A stretch of DNA of 44,433 bases from contig JAPLVB010000017.1 in the NCBI GenBank assembly GCA_026397335.1, positions 1-44,433 on the forward strand, read 5' to 3'. Both the position numbers and the translations under genes were made by a program. Positions within the stretch are counted from its first letter, which is position 1; each line of letters begins with the position of its first letter. Shown here in pieces: positions 9,790 to 14,450 of the stretch. The notes under the pieces were generated by a model that made no database searches, had not been told where the DNA came from, and saw nothing but the letters and a program-made list of their open reading frames with translations. Origin of the DNA: Candidatus Aenigmatarchaeota archaeon. GTDB taxonomy: Archaea > Aenigmatarchaeota > Aenigmatarchaeia > QMZP01.

Positions 9790-9985
9790 CCATCTCTTCT
9801 TCTATGGGGAAAGGTATTGGTTCGTTGTGTTTCTTCAAACTGAATAAATAGCCGGTAATGGCATCCCTTGCATTCTTTATGGCCTCTTCCCTTGTTTTAC
9901 CCTGGGAAATACACCCAGGCAGCTCCGGAACTTCGGCTACATAAACACCATCTTCATCCTGCCTGATAAGTATCCTGAACTGCAT
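9773..9985 (-). CDS. hicB: HicB-type antitoxin
   Basis: 70 residues, starting at the ATG at 9985 (MQFRILIRQDEDGVYVAEVP). It shows the HicB/UPF0150 partial RNase-H fold signature: D-E-D-G-V-Y-V-A-E-V-P-E-L-P-G-C, then S-Q-G-K-T-R-E-E-A, then A-I-x-x-Y. HicB proteins bind and neutralise HicA and usually repress their own operon. There is no separate DNA-binding tail here, so autoregulation would need another surface. The longer frame start at 10009 adds only eight residues not expected in the family. The downstream hicA is frameshifted, so this looks like an antitoxin that outlived its toxin, if the frameshift is real. Confidence 0.9.
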   Translation of the reverse strand: MQFRILIRQDEDGVYVAEVPELPGCISQGKTREEAIKNARDAITGYLFSLKKHNEPIPFPIEEEMVEVSV

Positions 9986-10061
9986 AATAAGTAGTCTGTT
10001 TTGAAGCATTTAAGCATTTTTCTAGCAGTAATATATCCCTCTAAAATGGCCAAATACGAAA

Positions 10062-10145
10062 CTGCGCGATTCTGCGCGTATTCTGCGTGAATCCATGAGG
10101 GGAACTGCGGGAATCTGCGGGAATCTGCGGGAATGCTGCGGGAAA
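10062..10145. repeat. Seven imperfect 10-bp direct repeats (consensus CTGCGNGAAT)
   Basis: Copies begin at 10062, 10072, 10083, 10105, 10115, 10125 and 10136. Those at 10105, 10115 and 10125 are identical (CTGCGGGAAT). The others differ at one to three positions, and the second has an extra base. The spacing is close to one helical turn, as in iterons or phased protein-binding sites. The array ends 3 bp before the 14-bp attachment repeat and lies on its chromosomal side. No gene is visible inside it. Confidence 0.85.
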
Positions 10146-10148
10146 GAA

Positions 10149-10162
10149 AAGCCCCCGATGGG
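10149..10162. repeat. Distal attachment-site copy (attR), 14-bp copy of the tRNA-Thr 3' end
   Basis: AAGCCCCCGATGGG here is identical to 14223-14236, which is the 3' end of the tRNA-Thr gene (acceptor 3' strand, discriminator base and part of the T-arm on the minus strand). Beyond these 14 bases the flanks differ. A copied tRNA 3' end placed about 4 kb from a tRNA with a tyrosine recombinase gene next to it is the standard signature of tRNA-targeted integration. Confidence 0.85.
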
Positions 10163-10179
10163 CAGCCTGCTTAGAATGT

Positions 10180-10196
10180 AAAGCCCATAGGGCTTT
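10180..10196. terminator. Short hairpin with T run
   Basis: AAAGCCC (10180-10186) pairs with GGGCTTT (10190-10196) across a three-base loop and is followed by another T. It lies just inside the distal element boundary. It could stop transcription entering or leaving the element, but no CDS ends directly at it, so the terminator role is inferred from shape only. Confidence 0.4.
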
Positions 10197-10246
10197 TCAA
10201 GCCGCTTCGGGTTTTGCTATTAATCATATTAGCCATATCTCTTTAT

Positions 10247-10393
10247 ATGCCAAAAATATGCGTTCAGTCCCAGGGAAAGCAGTTCAGGGTCACTATACCC
10301 AGGAAGCTGGCTTTAGCGTTTGAAATGAAAGCCGGAGACCCTATTACATGGAGGGTTATAGGTAAGAATAGGTTGGAATTAGTTAAAAAATAA
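10247..10393 (+). CDS. Small AbrB/SpoVT-like swapped-hairpin protein
   Basis: 48 residues. The pattern is that of AbrB-type swapped-hairpin DNA-binding proteins: a strand with a short turn (ICVQSQGKQFRVTIPRKLA), then A-x-x-F-E-M-K-A-G-D-P-I-T-W-R-V, the usual (L/F)-x-(x)-G-D-x-(V/I)-x-(W/V) half of the fold, then a closing strand (NRLELVKK). Such proteins are antitoxins or chromatin-type regulators in archaea (Sso7c4-like). It is the first gene inside the distal end of the element and is followed 5 bp later by a strong hairpin. No toxin partner is seen next to it. Confidence 0.75.
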   Translation: MPKICVQSQGKQFRVTIPRKLALAFEMKAGDPITWRVIGKNRLELVKK

Positions 10394-10397
10394 AAAA

Positions 10398-10422
10398 GGG
10401 GGACGAAAAAATAATGTCCCCC
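10398..10422 (+). terminator. Hairpin terminator after the AbrB-like gene
   Basis: GGGGGAC (10398-10404) and GTCCCCC (10416-10422) form a perfect 7-bp stem with an 11-base loop, followed by an A/T-rich stretch with T runs. It lies between the convergent ends of the AbrB-like gene and the small membrane protein gene and could serve both. Confidence 0.6.
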
Positions 10423-10432
10423 AATATTTGTT

Positions 10433-10591
10433 TTATCTGTGTGTTACTACCAACCAAATTATTTGAAGAATCACCCCGAGCCATACTAGGGTCATGCCGG
10501 TATGATTCCCGATAATCTCCATTATACCGCCCAGCGCAATTAGTATGGATGGAGGGTTCTTCGCAATAATTTCAGTCGCTATGCTCCACAT
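10433..10591 (-). CDS. Small membrane protein (52 aa)
   Basis: The minus-strand frame reads MWSIATEIIAKNPPSILIAL, then GGIMEIIGNHTGMTLVWLGV and ILQIIWLVVTHR. Two hydrophobic helices (about 14-27 and 33-49) are separated by a short polar turn, so it is probably a helical hairpin in the membrane. An AAGGA Shine-Dalgarno-like motif sits about 9 bp before the ATG. No family is recognised. Small hydrophobic proteins of this size are common on archaeal plasmids and viruses, and a toxin or holin-like role is possible but unsupported. Confidence 0.6.
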   Translation of the reverse strand: MWSIATEIIAKNPPSILIALGGIMEIIGNHTGMTLVWLGVILQIIWLVVTHR

Positions 10592-10934
10592 ATGTTGTTT
10601 CCTTATTGCTTATCGTCCTTCCCGTATATGGAGACCCTTTAGAAAGAGCAAGGCTTTTTAAAGCTTGATACCCATTTTTAAGCCTCCGAAACAATATTAA
10701 TCTAGGTGTGAGCCTTAAACTAATATCGTTTCATGCTTTCCTGGGAAGCGTTGGTATGTTCGGGAAGGACGTATTTCAACGCTTTCCAGGGTCTCCATTT
10801 ATTATCTTGTTTCAAGCCATTTTTAAGCATATTTAATCGCTATGCATTGACACTGAAAACGCCCGACAAAGTATTTTACAGACGTAAAAATAGGCGATTT
10901 AGCGGTTTTTATAGCCAATTGTCGAATTTTATAT
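10592..10934. other. 343-bp noncoding region with a long hairpin
   Basis: No convincing gene is seen; a 72-codon plus-strand frame starting at 10733 lacks any coding signs. The main structure is an inverted repeat: CCTGGGAAGCGTTG (10740-10753) and CAACGCTTTCCAGG (10777-10790) match over 14 positions with one G/A difference, which is a G-U pair in RNA, around a 23-base loop. A/T-rich TATA-like tracts flank it (CTTTTTAAAG near 10652, TTTTTAAGC at 10675 and 10812). It separates divergent genes and could hold promoters, a small RNA or a replication/nicking site. Confidence 0.55.
10906..10913 (+). promoter_or_regulatory. TATA box of the PD-(D/E)XK nuclease gene
   Basis: TTTTTATA is centred about 25 bp before the ATG at 10935, which places the transcription start at the start codon (leaderless mRNA). 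A second A/T tract lies directly against the ATG and is too close to be the TATA box. Confidence 0.55.
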
Positions 10935-11486
10935 ATGCAAACCGAAACTGACTTCATAGAAGCAAAAGGGAAGGAAGCAATTGGGGTAAATTTCATAAAA
11001 ACATTACTAGGAACATCTGGCTATAAAGTTTCCGAATTTGGTCTAGAACATCACAATCAAGAAATAATAACGAAAATTAGAGGGAAATATTCTTCTAATA
11101 CAAACAAGAAAATTGCAGCCATGCCAGACCTAGTGGTTATAGACGAAAGCACCCAGGAAGCTTGGCTTCTAGAGATAAAATATAAGAGTAGCTTTGCTCC
11201 TGAAAAAGTGGCGTTCAGCTATAAACATATGGATGATTATAGGGAATTTTGGAAGGAAGCTACCCTTGTCATAATTTCACCTACACCTCCATATTGTATT
11301 TGCATAGACGTGAACAAAATTGAGCCAAACCAACTGAAAAAAATAGTTAATTGTAAAGCTGGAGGCTGTCTTGAGGAATGGGATTTTTCAAATCCAAAAG
11401 TATATTGCTCTCTTATTGAAAAATTCACTAAGGTAAGTGAAGAGAATTTCAAAAAACAGCTTCATCTTTTGGGAGTAAAAGAATAG
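10935..11486 (+). CDS. PD-(D/E)XK-superfamily nuclease-like protein
   Basis: 183 residues. The core nuclease motif is visible as P64-D65 (MPDLVVIDESTQEAWLLEIKYK region) and E80-I-K82 at the end of the following strand, with an upstream Glu-containing helix (AKGKEAIGVNFIKTLLG). This spacing fits restriction-endonuclease-like folds of Holliday-junction resolvases, Vsr-like and defence nucleases. The C-terminal half (VNCKAGGCLEEWDF) has three Cys but no clear zinc knuckle. It is visibly more A/T-rich than the flanking chromosome, as expected for mobile cargo. It has no adjacent methylase, so a classical restriction system is unlikely. Roles in replication or resolution of the element, or in attacking rivals, are both open. 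Confidence 0.72.
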   Translation: MQTETDFIEAKGKEAIGVNFIKTLLGTSGYKVSEFGLEHHNQEIITKIRGKYSSNTNKKIAAMPDLVVIDESTQEAWLLEIKYKSSFAPEKVAFSYKHMDDYREFWKEATLVIISPTPPYCICIDVNKIEPNQLKKIVNCKAGGCLEEWDFSNPKVYCSLIEKFTKVSEENFKKQLHLLGVKE

Positions 11487-11673
11487 AAATACGGTATTTT
11501 TCTCGGCTCCGCAACGGCTCTTTGACGGCTAGCTCACGGTTCCGTTGTGGTGCCGTTGTGGTAGCCGTGTGGTCACCACACTCTCACACACACTCTCTCG
11601 GATAGGTATTATACCTATATTTAGGAGATTTCTCCTCTCACACTCTAAAAAATAGAGAGAGATGTGCTAAATT
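11487..11673. other. Noncoding palindrome cluster between convergent genes
   Basis: Three perfect palindromes lie in 70 bp: GTGTGGT/ACCACAC (11567-11581), ATAGGTAT/ATACCTAT (11602-11618) and AGGAGA/TCTCCT (11623-11636). Just before them CCGTTGTGGT is repeated directly at 11542 and 11553, and ACGGCT occurs twice nearby. The region lies between the 3' ends of the nuclease gene and the opposite-strand operon. It may be a bidirectional terminator, but direct repeats plus palindromes also fit a replication origin for the element (inference). Confidence 0.5.
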
Positions 11674-11958
11674 CTAATTTGTTGTATTATTAGAGGATGA
11701 GTGAGAGTGAGTGAGGTTTGGATTAAGGTAAACGAAGCCTTCCCTTATGTAGATAACCTCCTGGTCTACGAACAGTTTTATGTATTCCACGGCTTTCTTT
11801 TCTGACAGACCAAAATTTGCAATTATGACAGCTTTGAGCTTAAGATATCTTATCTTTTCATCGGATTTGGTAATTGCCATTATTATGTCAAAGGCTTTCT
11901 TTAGAGTTTCCTTTTTCCTTTCACAAAAGGGATTTACCGGAACCTTATTGCTTTCCAT
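11674..11958 (-). CDS. Unknown small protein, last gene of the element operon
   Basis: 94 residues, mostly predicted helical: a basic N-terminal part (FCERKKETLKKAFDIIMAI) followed by a helix-turn-helix-like segment (LKAVIIANFGLSEKKAVEYIKLFVDQEVIYIREGFVYLNP) that resembles a small winged-helix domain. The Ser/Asn/His-rich tail is probably unstructured. A good Shine-Dalgarno (GGGAGGT) precedes the ATG, and the start overlaps the end of the previous gene by 14 bp, so translation is likely coupled. No family is recognised. A role in DNA binding or element control is inferred. Confidence 0.6.
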   Translation of the reverse strand: MESNKVPVNPFCERKKETLKKAFDIIMAITKSDEKIRYLKLKAVIIANFGLSEKKAVEYIKLFVDQEVIYIREGFVYLNPNLTHSHSSSNNTTN

Positions 11959-12175
11959 TCAGAACCTCCCAGAAGTTTAGAGGTCTGGCTGTAGACTTGC
12001 GGACAAGACCCCATCTTGCCATCTTGCTAAGCTCTTTGTCAATTTTGTAGCTTGGCAATTGCAGAATAAACGCTATCGTATCTGAGCTTAATCGCTGAAT
12101 CTGAAGAAGCTCCAGAATTTCCTTTTCGATATCCAGGTGTGGGTTTTGGCTATATTCTTTCTTCTCCCTTATCAT
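11945..12175 (-). CDS. Small winged-helix-like protein
   Basis: 76 residues from the ATG at 12175, chosen because GGTGAT, a match to the archaeal anti-Shine-Dalgarno, sits just before it; a GTG at 12184 is the alternative. The sequence I-L-E-L-L-Q-I-Q-R-L-S-S-D-T-I-A-F-I-L-Q-L-P-S-Y is followed by K-I-D-K-E-L-S-K-M-A-R-W-G-L-V-R-K, which reads as helix, recognition helix and wing of a winged helix-turn-helix. It overlaps its neighbours on both sides. It is probably a transcription regulator of the element. Confidence 0.62.
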   Translation of the reverse strand: MIREKKEYSQNPHLDIEKEILELLQIQRLSSDTIAFILQLPSYKIDKELSKMARWGLVRKSTARPLNFWEVLNGKQ

Positions 12176-12290
12176 ACTTATCACCGTGTCCCGCCTTATG
12201 GCGGGGCACCTTTTCCCTCATTAGCTTTATGCGCTTCTCGGCCTCTTTGTCAATAAAGGCCATGATATCGTCAAGGCTTTTCTCGGTCAT
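12150..12290 (-). CDS. Unknown small charged protein (46 aa)
   Basis: The frame reads MTEKSLDDIMAFIDKEAEKR, then IKLMREKVPRHKAGHGDKYD and KGEERI. It is an amphipathic helix followed by a basic tail. AAGGAGAT lies 7 bp upstream of the ATG, a strong Shine-Dalgarno. The gene starts inside the end of the ribbon-helix-helix gene (20-bp overlap) and ends inside the start of the winged-helix gene (26-bp overlap), which supports it being translated as part of the operon. No function is recognised. Confidence 0.55.
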   Translation of the reverse strand: MTEKSLDDIMAFIDKEAEKRIKLMREKVPRHKAGHGDKYDKGEERI

Positions 12291-12444
12291 GTTCTATCTC
12301 CTTCCTGATTAAGTGTCTGAAGAAATCTGATTCTGAATTGAAGCCGTGTTTGGCAGAATATGCCTTTATGGCATCCTTCAGCTCCAGGCTCACCTTAGTT
12401 GAAACCGTGGTTTTCTTCACCGAGTGAGCGCATGTGTTGTCCAT
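12271..12444 (-). CDS. Ribbon-helix-helix (CopG/Arc-type) transcriptional regulator
   Basis: 57 residues. The segment KKTTVSTKVSLELKDAIKAY gives the alternating polar strand of a ribbon, followed by helix A (LELKDAIKAYSAKH), the turn G-F-N-S and helix B (SESDFFRHLIRKEIEHD). This is the classic layout of archaeal plasmid and virus RHH regulators. It heads a four-gene overlapping operon and is divergent from the 12482 gene across 37 bp, where it would be well placed to repress both. Confidence 0.85.
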   Translation of the reverse strand: MDNTCAHSVKKTTVSTKVSLELKDAIKAYSAKHGFNSESDFFRHLIRKEIEHDREKP

Positions 12445-12481
12445 AGTAAACCTTTTATGCCAGAAGACGATATCCTAATTT

Positions 12482-13087
12482 ATGAAAGAAGATTCGCAAA
12501 AAGTTTTCAAATATTTGCTCTCCTTACCGTTTTCAGACAAACAAATAATCGAGCTTTTGGAGATTCTAATTGAATTTAGAAATAGACTAGAGAATCAAAG
12601 GAAAATAAGGTTTCCTTTCAAGCAAATCGATATGTACAAATGGAAATCGTACTTCTTAATTGTCAAAGCGTCAAGTCTCGGTTTAAAACTGTCTACAAAC
12701 GATGTTATGCTTTTGCTCAAAATACCTCCAAAATATAGGCGGAGCATTGACGATTATCTTTGTGATAATGGAGTGATACGTAGCGAAAAAGAAGAGAAGC
12801 CGAAAGATATAAAACTCGAAATTGCTCCCTTAAAGAGAAGCATAATAAAGCAGGCTAGAAGAGGCAGGCCTGCTAATGTGCATGAGATTGACACGGATGC
12901 GCTTTTGAAATTAGAGAAAATGCTCGATAAGGATATGATTACTAGAATTTTTGATTTGCTCGGCATAAACAGGGAATTGAAGAGGCTTCTCAAACCGATT
13001 ATCGTTAATGATAGAGAGGAGTTTGATAAATTAGTGAAAGAAATTATTGATACTTTTAAGATTGAGATACCCTCAAAATCTCGTTAA
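12482..13087 (+). CDS. Unknown element protein with predicted helical DNA-binding-like domains (201 aa)
   Basis: The start ATG at 12482 lies about 27 bp after a TATA-like tract (CTTTTATG), so the transcript is probably leaderless. The protein is nearly all helical with many Lys/Arg. A possible winged-helix stretch is LKLSTNDVMLLLKIPPKYRR followed by SIDDYLCDNGVIRSEKEE, and a basic linker (KQARRGRPANVHE) resembles an AT-hook (R-G-R-P). The C-terminal part is two amphipathic helices. Its last 32 bp overlap the end of the convergent recombinase gene. It could be the element's replication or maintenance protein, but no known initiator motif is visible. Confidence 0.6.
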   Translation: MKEDSQKVFKYLLSLPFSDKQIIELLEILIEFRNRLENQRKIRFPFKQIDMYKWKSYFLIVKASSLGLKLSTNDVMLLLKIPPKYRRSIDDYLCDNGVIRSEKEEKPKDIKLEIAPLKRSIIKQARRGRPANVHEIDTDALLKLEKMLDKDMITRIFDLLGINRELKRLLKPIIVNDREEFDKLVKEIIDTFKIEIPSKSR

Positions 13088-14168
13088 TTTTCCTCTCGAT
13101 TAGCCTCTCAAGTATCTCAGGGTCGTCTATAAGCCTTGCCAATTCCTGGTGTTTCCTCTCCCTCTCCATAGCAGTCTCTAGGCTGAGGGACATGCCGCAG
13201 AATGAGCAAATCCTGGCCTCGAAGCTGTTATACCTATCGCATCTTGGGCATTTCTTCGGCTGTAGCTTGCTCTTTTCTATCTCCTCTTCGGGTTTCTTTA
13301 TTCCGTGCATCTGGAGGATGGCATCGTTTATGTCTCGGCCTGAAAGGTGGACATAGACCCTGGTCATACCGGAGCCTTGAACCCATCCCATATAGGCGTT
13401 TAATTGCTGTTCCGTGAGCCTCTTGGCCAGGTAAGTAGCTCTGCTATGCCGGAAGTTGTGGGGATTCAATCTCTTCTTTAGGCCAGCTCGCTTGCCGGCA
13501 TCTACCAATACCATCCTGAGCGTATTATAGCATATGATTTCTGGGCTGCCGTTTGACCTCAAGGCTACCCATAATGGAGATTCCGGCTCTTTGTATGGGT
13601 GGTGGTTTATCCAATTAGCCAGGTAAGGGGAAGAGTTCACCAGGAGTATCTTTCTGCTTCCGGTCTTGCCCCTGACCTGGATGGATACGCCGTAATCGTC
13701 AAAGCTTACGCTCTTTATCCTCATTGACAGTATTTCCCCAACCCTGCAACCGCTTTCATAGAGGGTAGAAATCAAGGCCTTATCCCTCATGCTATCGGTG
13801 TTTTCTATCAAGGCTGCCACTTCGGCCTCAGTTAGCATGTCCTCTGGCAGCTTCTCAAGGTTCTTTTTCATGGTCGTCTTTATCCATGAGACCTCTTTGG
13901 GATAGCCATCTTCGGCCTGCTTGAGCCACTTCCAGAACCTCTTTATGGCTACCTTGTAGTCATGCTTTGTCCACTCGGCATAATTGCTGCCCTCTATCTT
14001 AGCGACTAGGCGCTCTATATCCTCTTTGGTGGCATCTGCGAAGGGTCTACCGAGCATGTCCGAGAGCTGCTTGAGGGTATACTTATACTTTGCTATGCGA
14101 AGATTCCCTAGACCCTCTGCTCTGGCCTTATTCAGAAAACCGTCTACTATATTCCTGTTCATATACAT
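13056..14168 (-). CDS. Tyrosine recombinase (integrase) with C-terminal zinc ribbon
   Basis: 370 residues from the ATG at 14168, which is preceded by GAGGTAGAT; a TTG nine codons upstream is less likely. The N-terminal SAM-like core-binding domain (about 10-90) is followed by the catalytic domain with R142 (SGCRVGEIL), K168 (GKTGSRKI), H237-x-x-R240 (NPHNFRH), W262 replacing the second His, and the nucleophile Y272 (RVYVHLSG). After it comes a four-Cys zinc ribbon (CPRCDRY... CSFCG) typical of archaeal integrases and a helical tail. It lies beside the tRNA-Thr attachment site, faces away from the tRNA, and should catalyse integration and excision of the 10149-14236 element. Confidence 0.95.
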   Translation of the reverse strand: MYMNRNIVDGFLNKARAEGLGNLRIAKYKYTLKQLSDMLGRPFADATKEDIERLVAKIEGSNYAEWTKHDYKVAIKRFWKWLKQAEDGYPKEVSWIKTTMKKNLEKLPEDMLTEAEVAALIENTDSMRDKALISTLYESGCRVGEILSMRIKSVSFDDYGVSIQVRGKTGSRKILLVNSSPYLANWINHHPYKEPESPLWVALRSNGSPEIICYNTLRMVLVDAGKRAGLKKRLNPHNFRHSRATYLAKRLTEQQLNAYMGWVQGSGMTRVYVHLSGRDINDAILQMHGIKKPEEEIEKSKLQPKKCPRCDRYNSFEARICSFCGMSLSLETAMERERKHQELARLIDDPEILERLIERKINEILRVSQS

Positions 14169-14222
14169 GTAATCTACCTCGAGTCTTATACGCAAAACCC
14201 GAGGCTTTACATGTTACTCAGG

Positions 14223-14236
14223 AAGCCCCCGATGGG
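14223..14236. repeat. Proximal attachment-site copy (attL) inside tRNA-Thr
   Basis: AAGCCCCCGATGGG, identical to 10149-10162. On the minus strand it is the T-arm 3' half, acceptor 3' strand and discriminator base of tRNA-Thr, so integration keeps the tRNA intact. Confidence 0.85.
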
Positions 14237-14329
14237 AGTCGAACCCATGACCTATTGCTTACGAGGCTTACGAGACCGTTTGATTTTATCAAATCGGTGC
14301 AATCGCTCTACCAACTGAGCTACGGAGGC
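14224..14329 (-). tRNA. tRNA-Thr (anticodon CGT) with a 33-nt intron
   Basis: Acceptor GCCTCCG pairs with CGGGGGC. The D-arm is GCTC/GAGC with AGTTGGTA, the T-arm is ATGGG-TTCGACT-CCCAT, the anticodon stem is ATTGC/GCAAT, and U73 is the usual archaeal threonine discriminator. The stem halves are not adjacent. A 33-nt insert (14266-14298 on the plus strand) must be removed to give the loop CTCGTAA, placing the intron at 31/32 rather than the canonical 37/38 (the junction can slide by two bases). The insert holds a hairpin (CCG-ATTTGAT / ATCAAA-CGG) and ends with a copy of the 9-mer CTCGTAAGC that also forms the real anticodon loop. CCA is not encoded. Confidence 0.92.
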
Positions 14330-14332
14330 TGA

Positions 14333-14356
14333 TTAACCAACTGTACTGTTGGTTAA
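14333..14356. promoter_or_regulatory. Perfect 9-bp palindrome upstream of tRNA-Thr
   Basis: TTAACCAAC (14333-14341) and GTTGGTTAA (14348-14356) with a six-base loop lie directly before the tRNA start on its template side. TTTTAA at the outer edge is about 26 bp from the tRNA 5' end and may be its TATA box. Confidence 0.5.
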
Positions 14357-14358
14357 AA

Positions 14359-14380
14359 GAAAGTGACAAGAGTCACCTTC
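14359..14380. repeat. GAAAGTGAC/GTCACCTTC palindrome between tRNA-Thr and amrS
   Basis: GAAAGTGAC (14359-14367), AAGA, GTCACCTTC (14372-14380). It matches, in reverse orientation, 21 of the 22 bases of the palindrome before lhr (23643-23664), with the same four-base loop. It lies between the divergent tRNA and amrS promoters. It is probably a binding site or a dispersed small repeat. Confidence 0.6.
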
Positions 14381-14450
14381 ACGCAAGATTTACGTTGTTA
14401 ACAAGGCATTTAAGCGCTATTAATTTATAGCCTGATTGTATTTTAAAAGT

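Larger units (their letters stand above)
10149..14236. mobile_element. Integrative element of about 4.07 kb in tRNA-Thr(CGT)
   Basis: The boundaries are the exact 14-bp repeats at 10149-10162 and 14223-14236. The tyrosine recombinase gene begins about 55 bp inside the tRNA-proximal end. Inside are an AbrB-like protein, a small membrane protein, a PD-(D/E)XK nuclease, a four-gene overlapping operon headed by a ribbon-helix-helix regulator, an unknown 201-residue protein and the recombinase. No replication initiator, capsid, terminase or conjugation ATPase is recognised, so it may be a minimal, helper-dependent or decaying element. Circularisation would leave one 14-bp copy in the circle (about 4074 bp) and an intact tRNA in the chromosome. 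Confidence 0.83.

Noticed and set aside
10062..10145. Possible CRISPR array
   Set aside because: Units are 10 bp and directly adjacent with no 25-40 bp unique spacers, and no cas genes are present.
10733..10951. A 72-codon plus-strand frame before the nuclease gene
   Set aside because: It overlaps the hairpin and the nuclease promoter and start, has Shine-Dalgarno-less context and no recognisable composition or domain.
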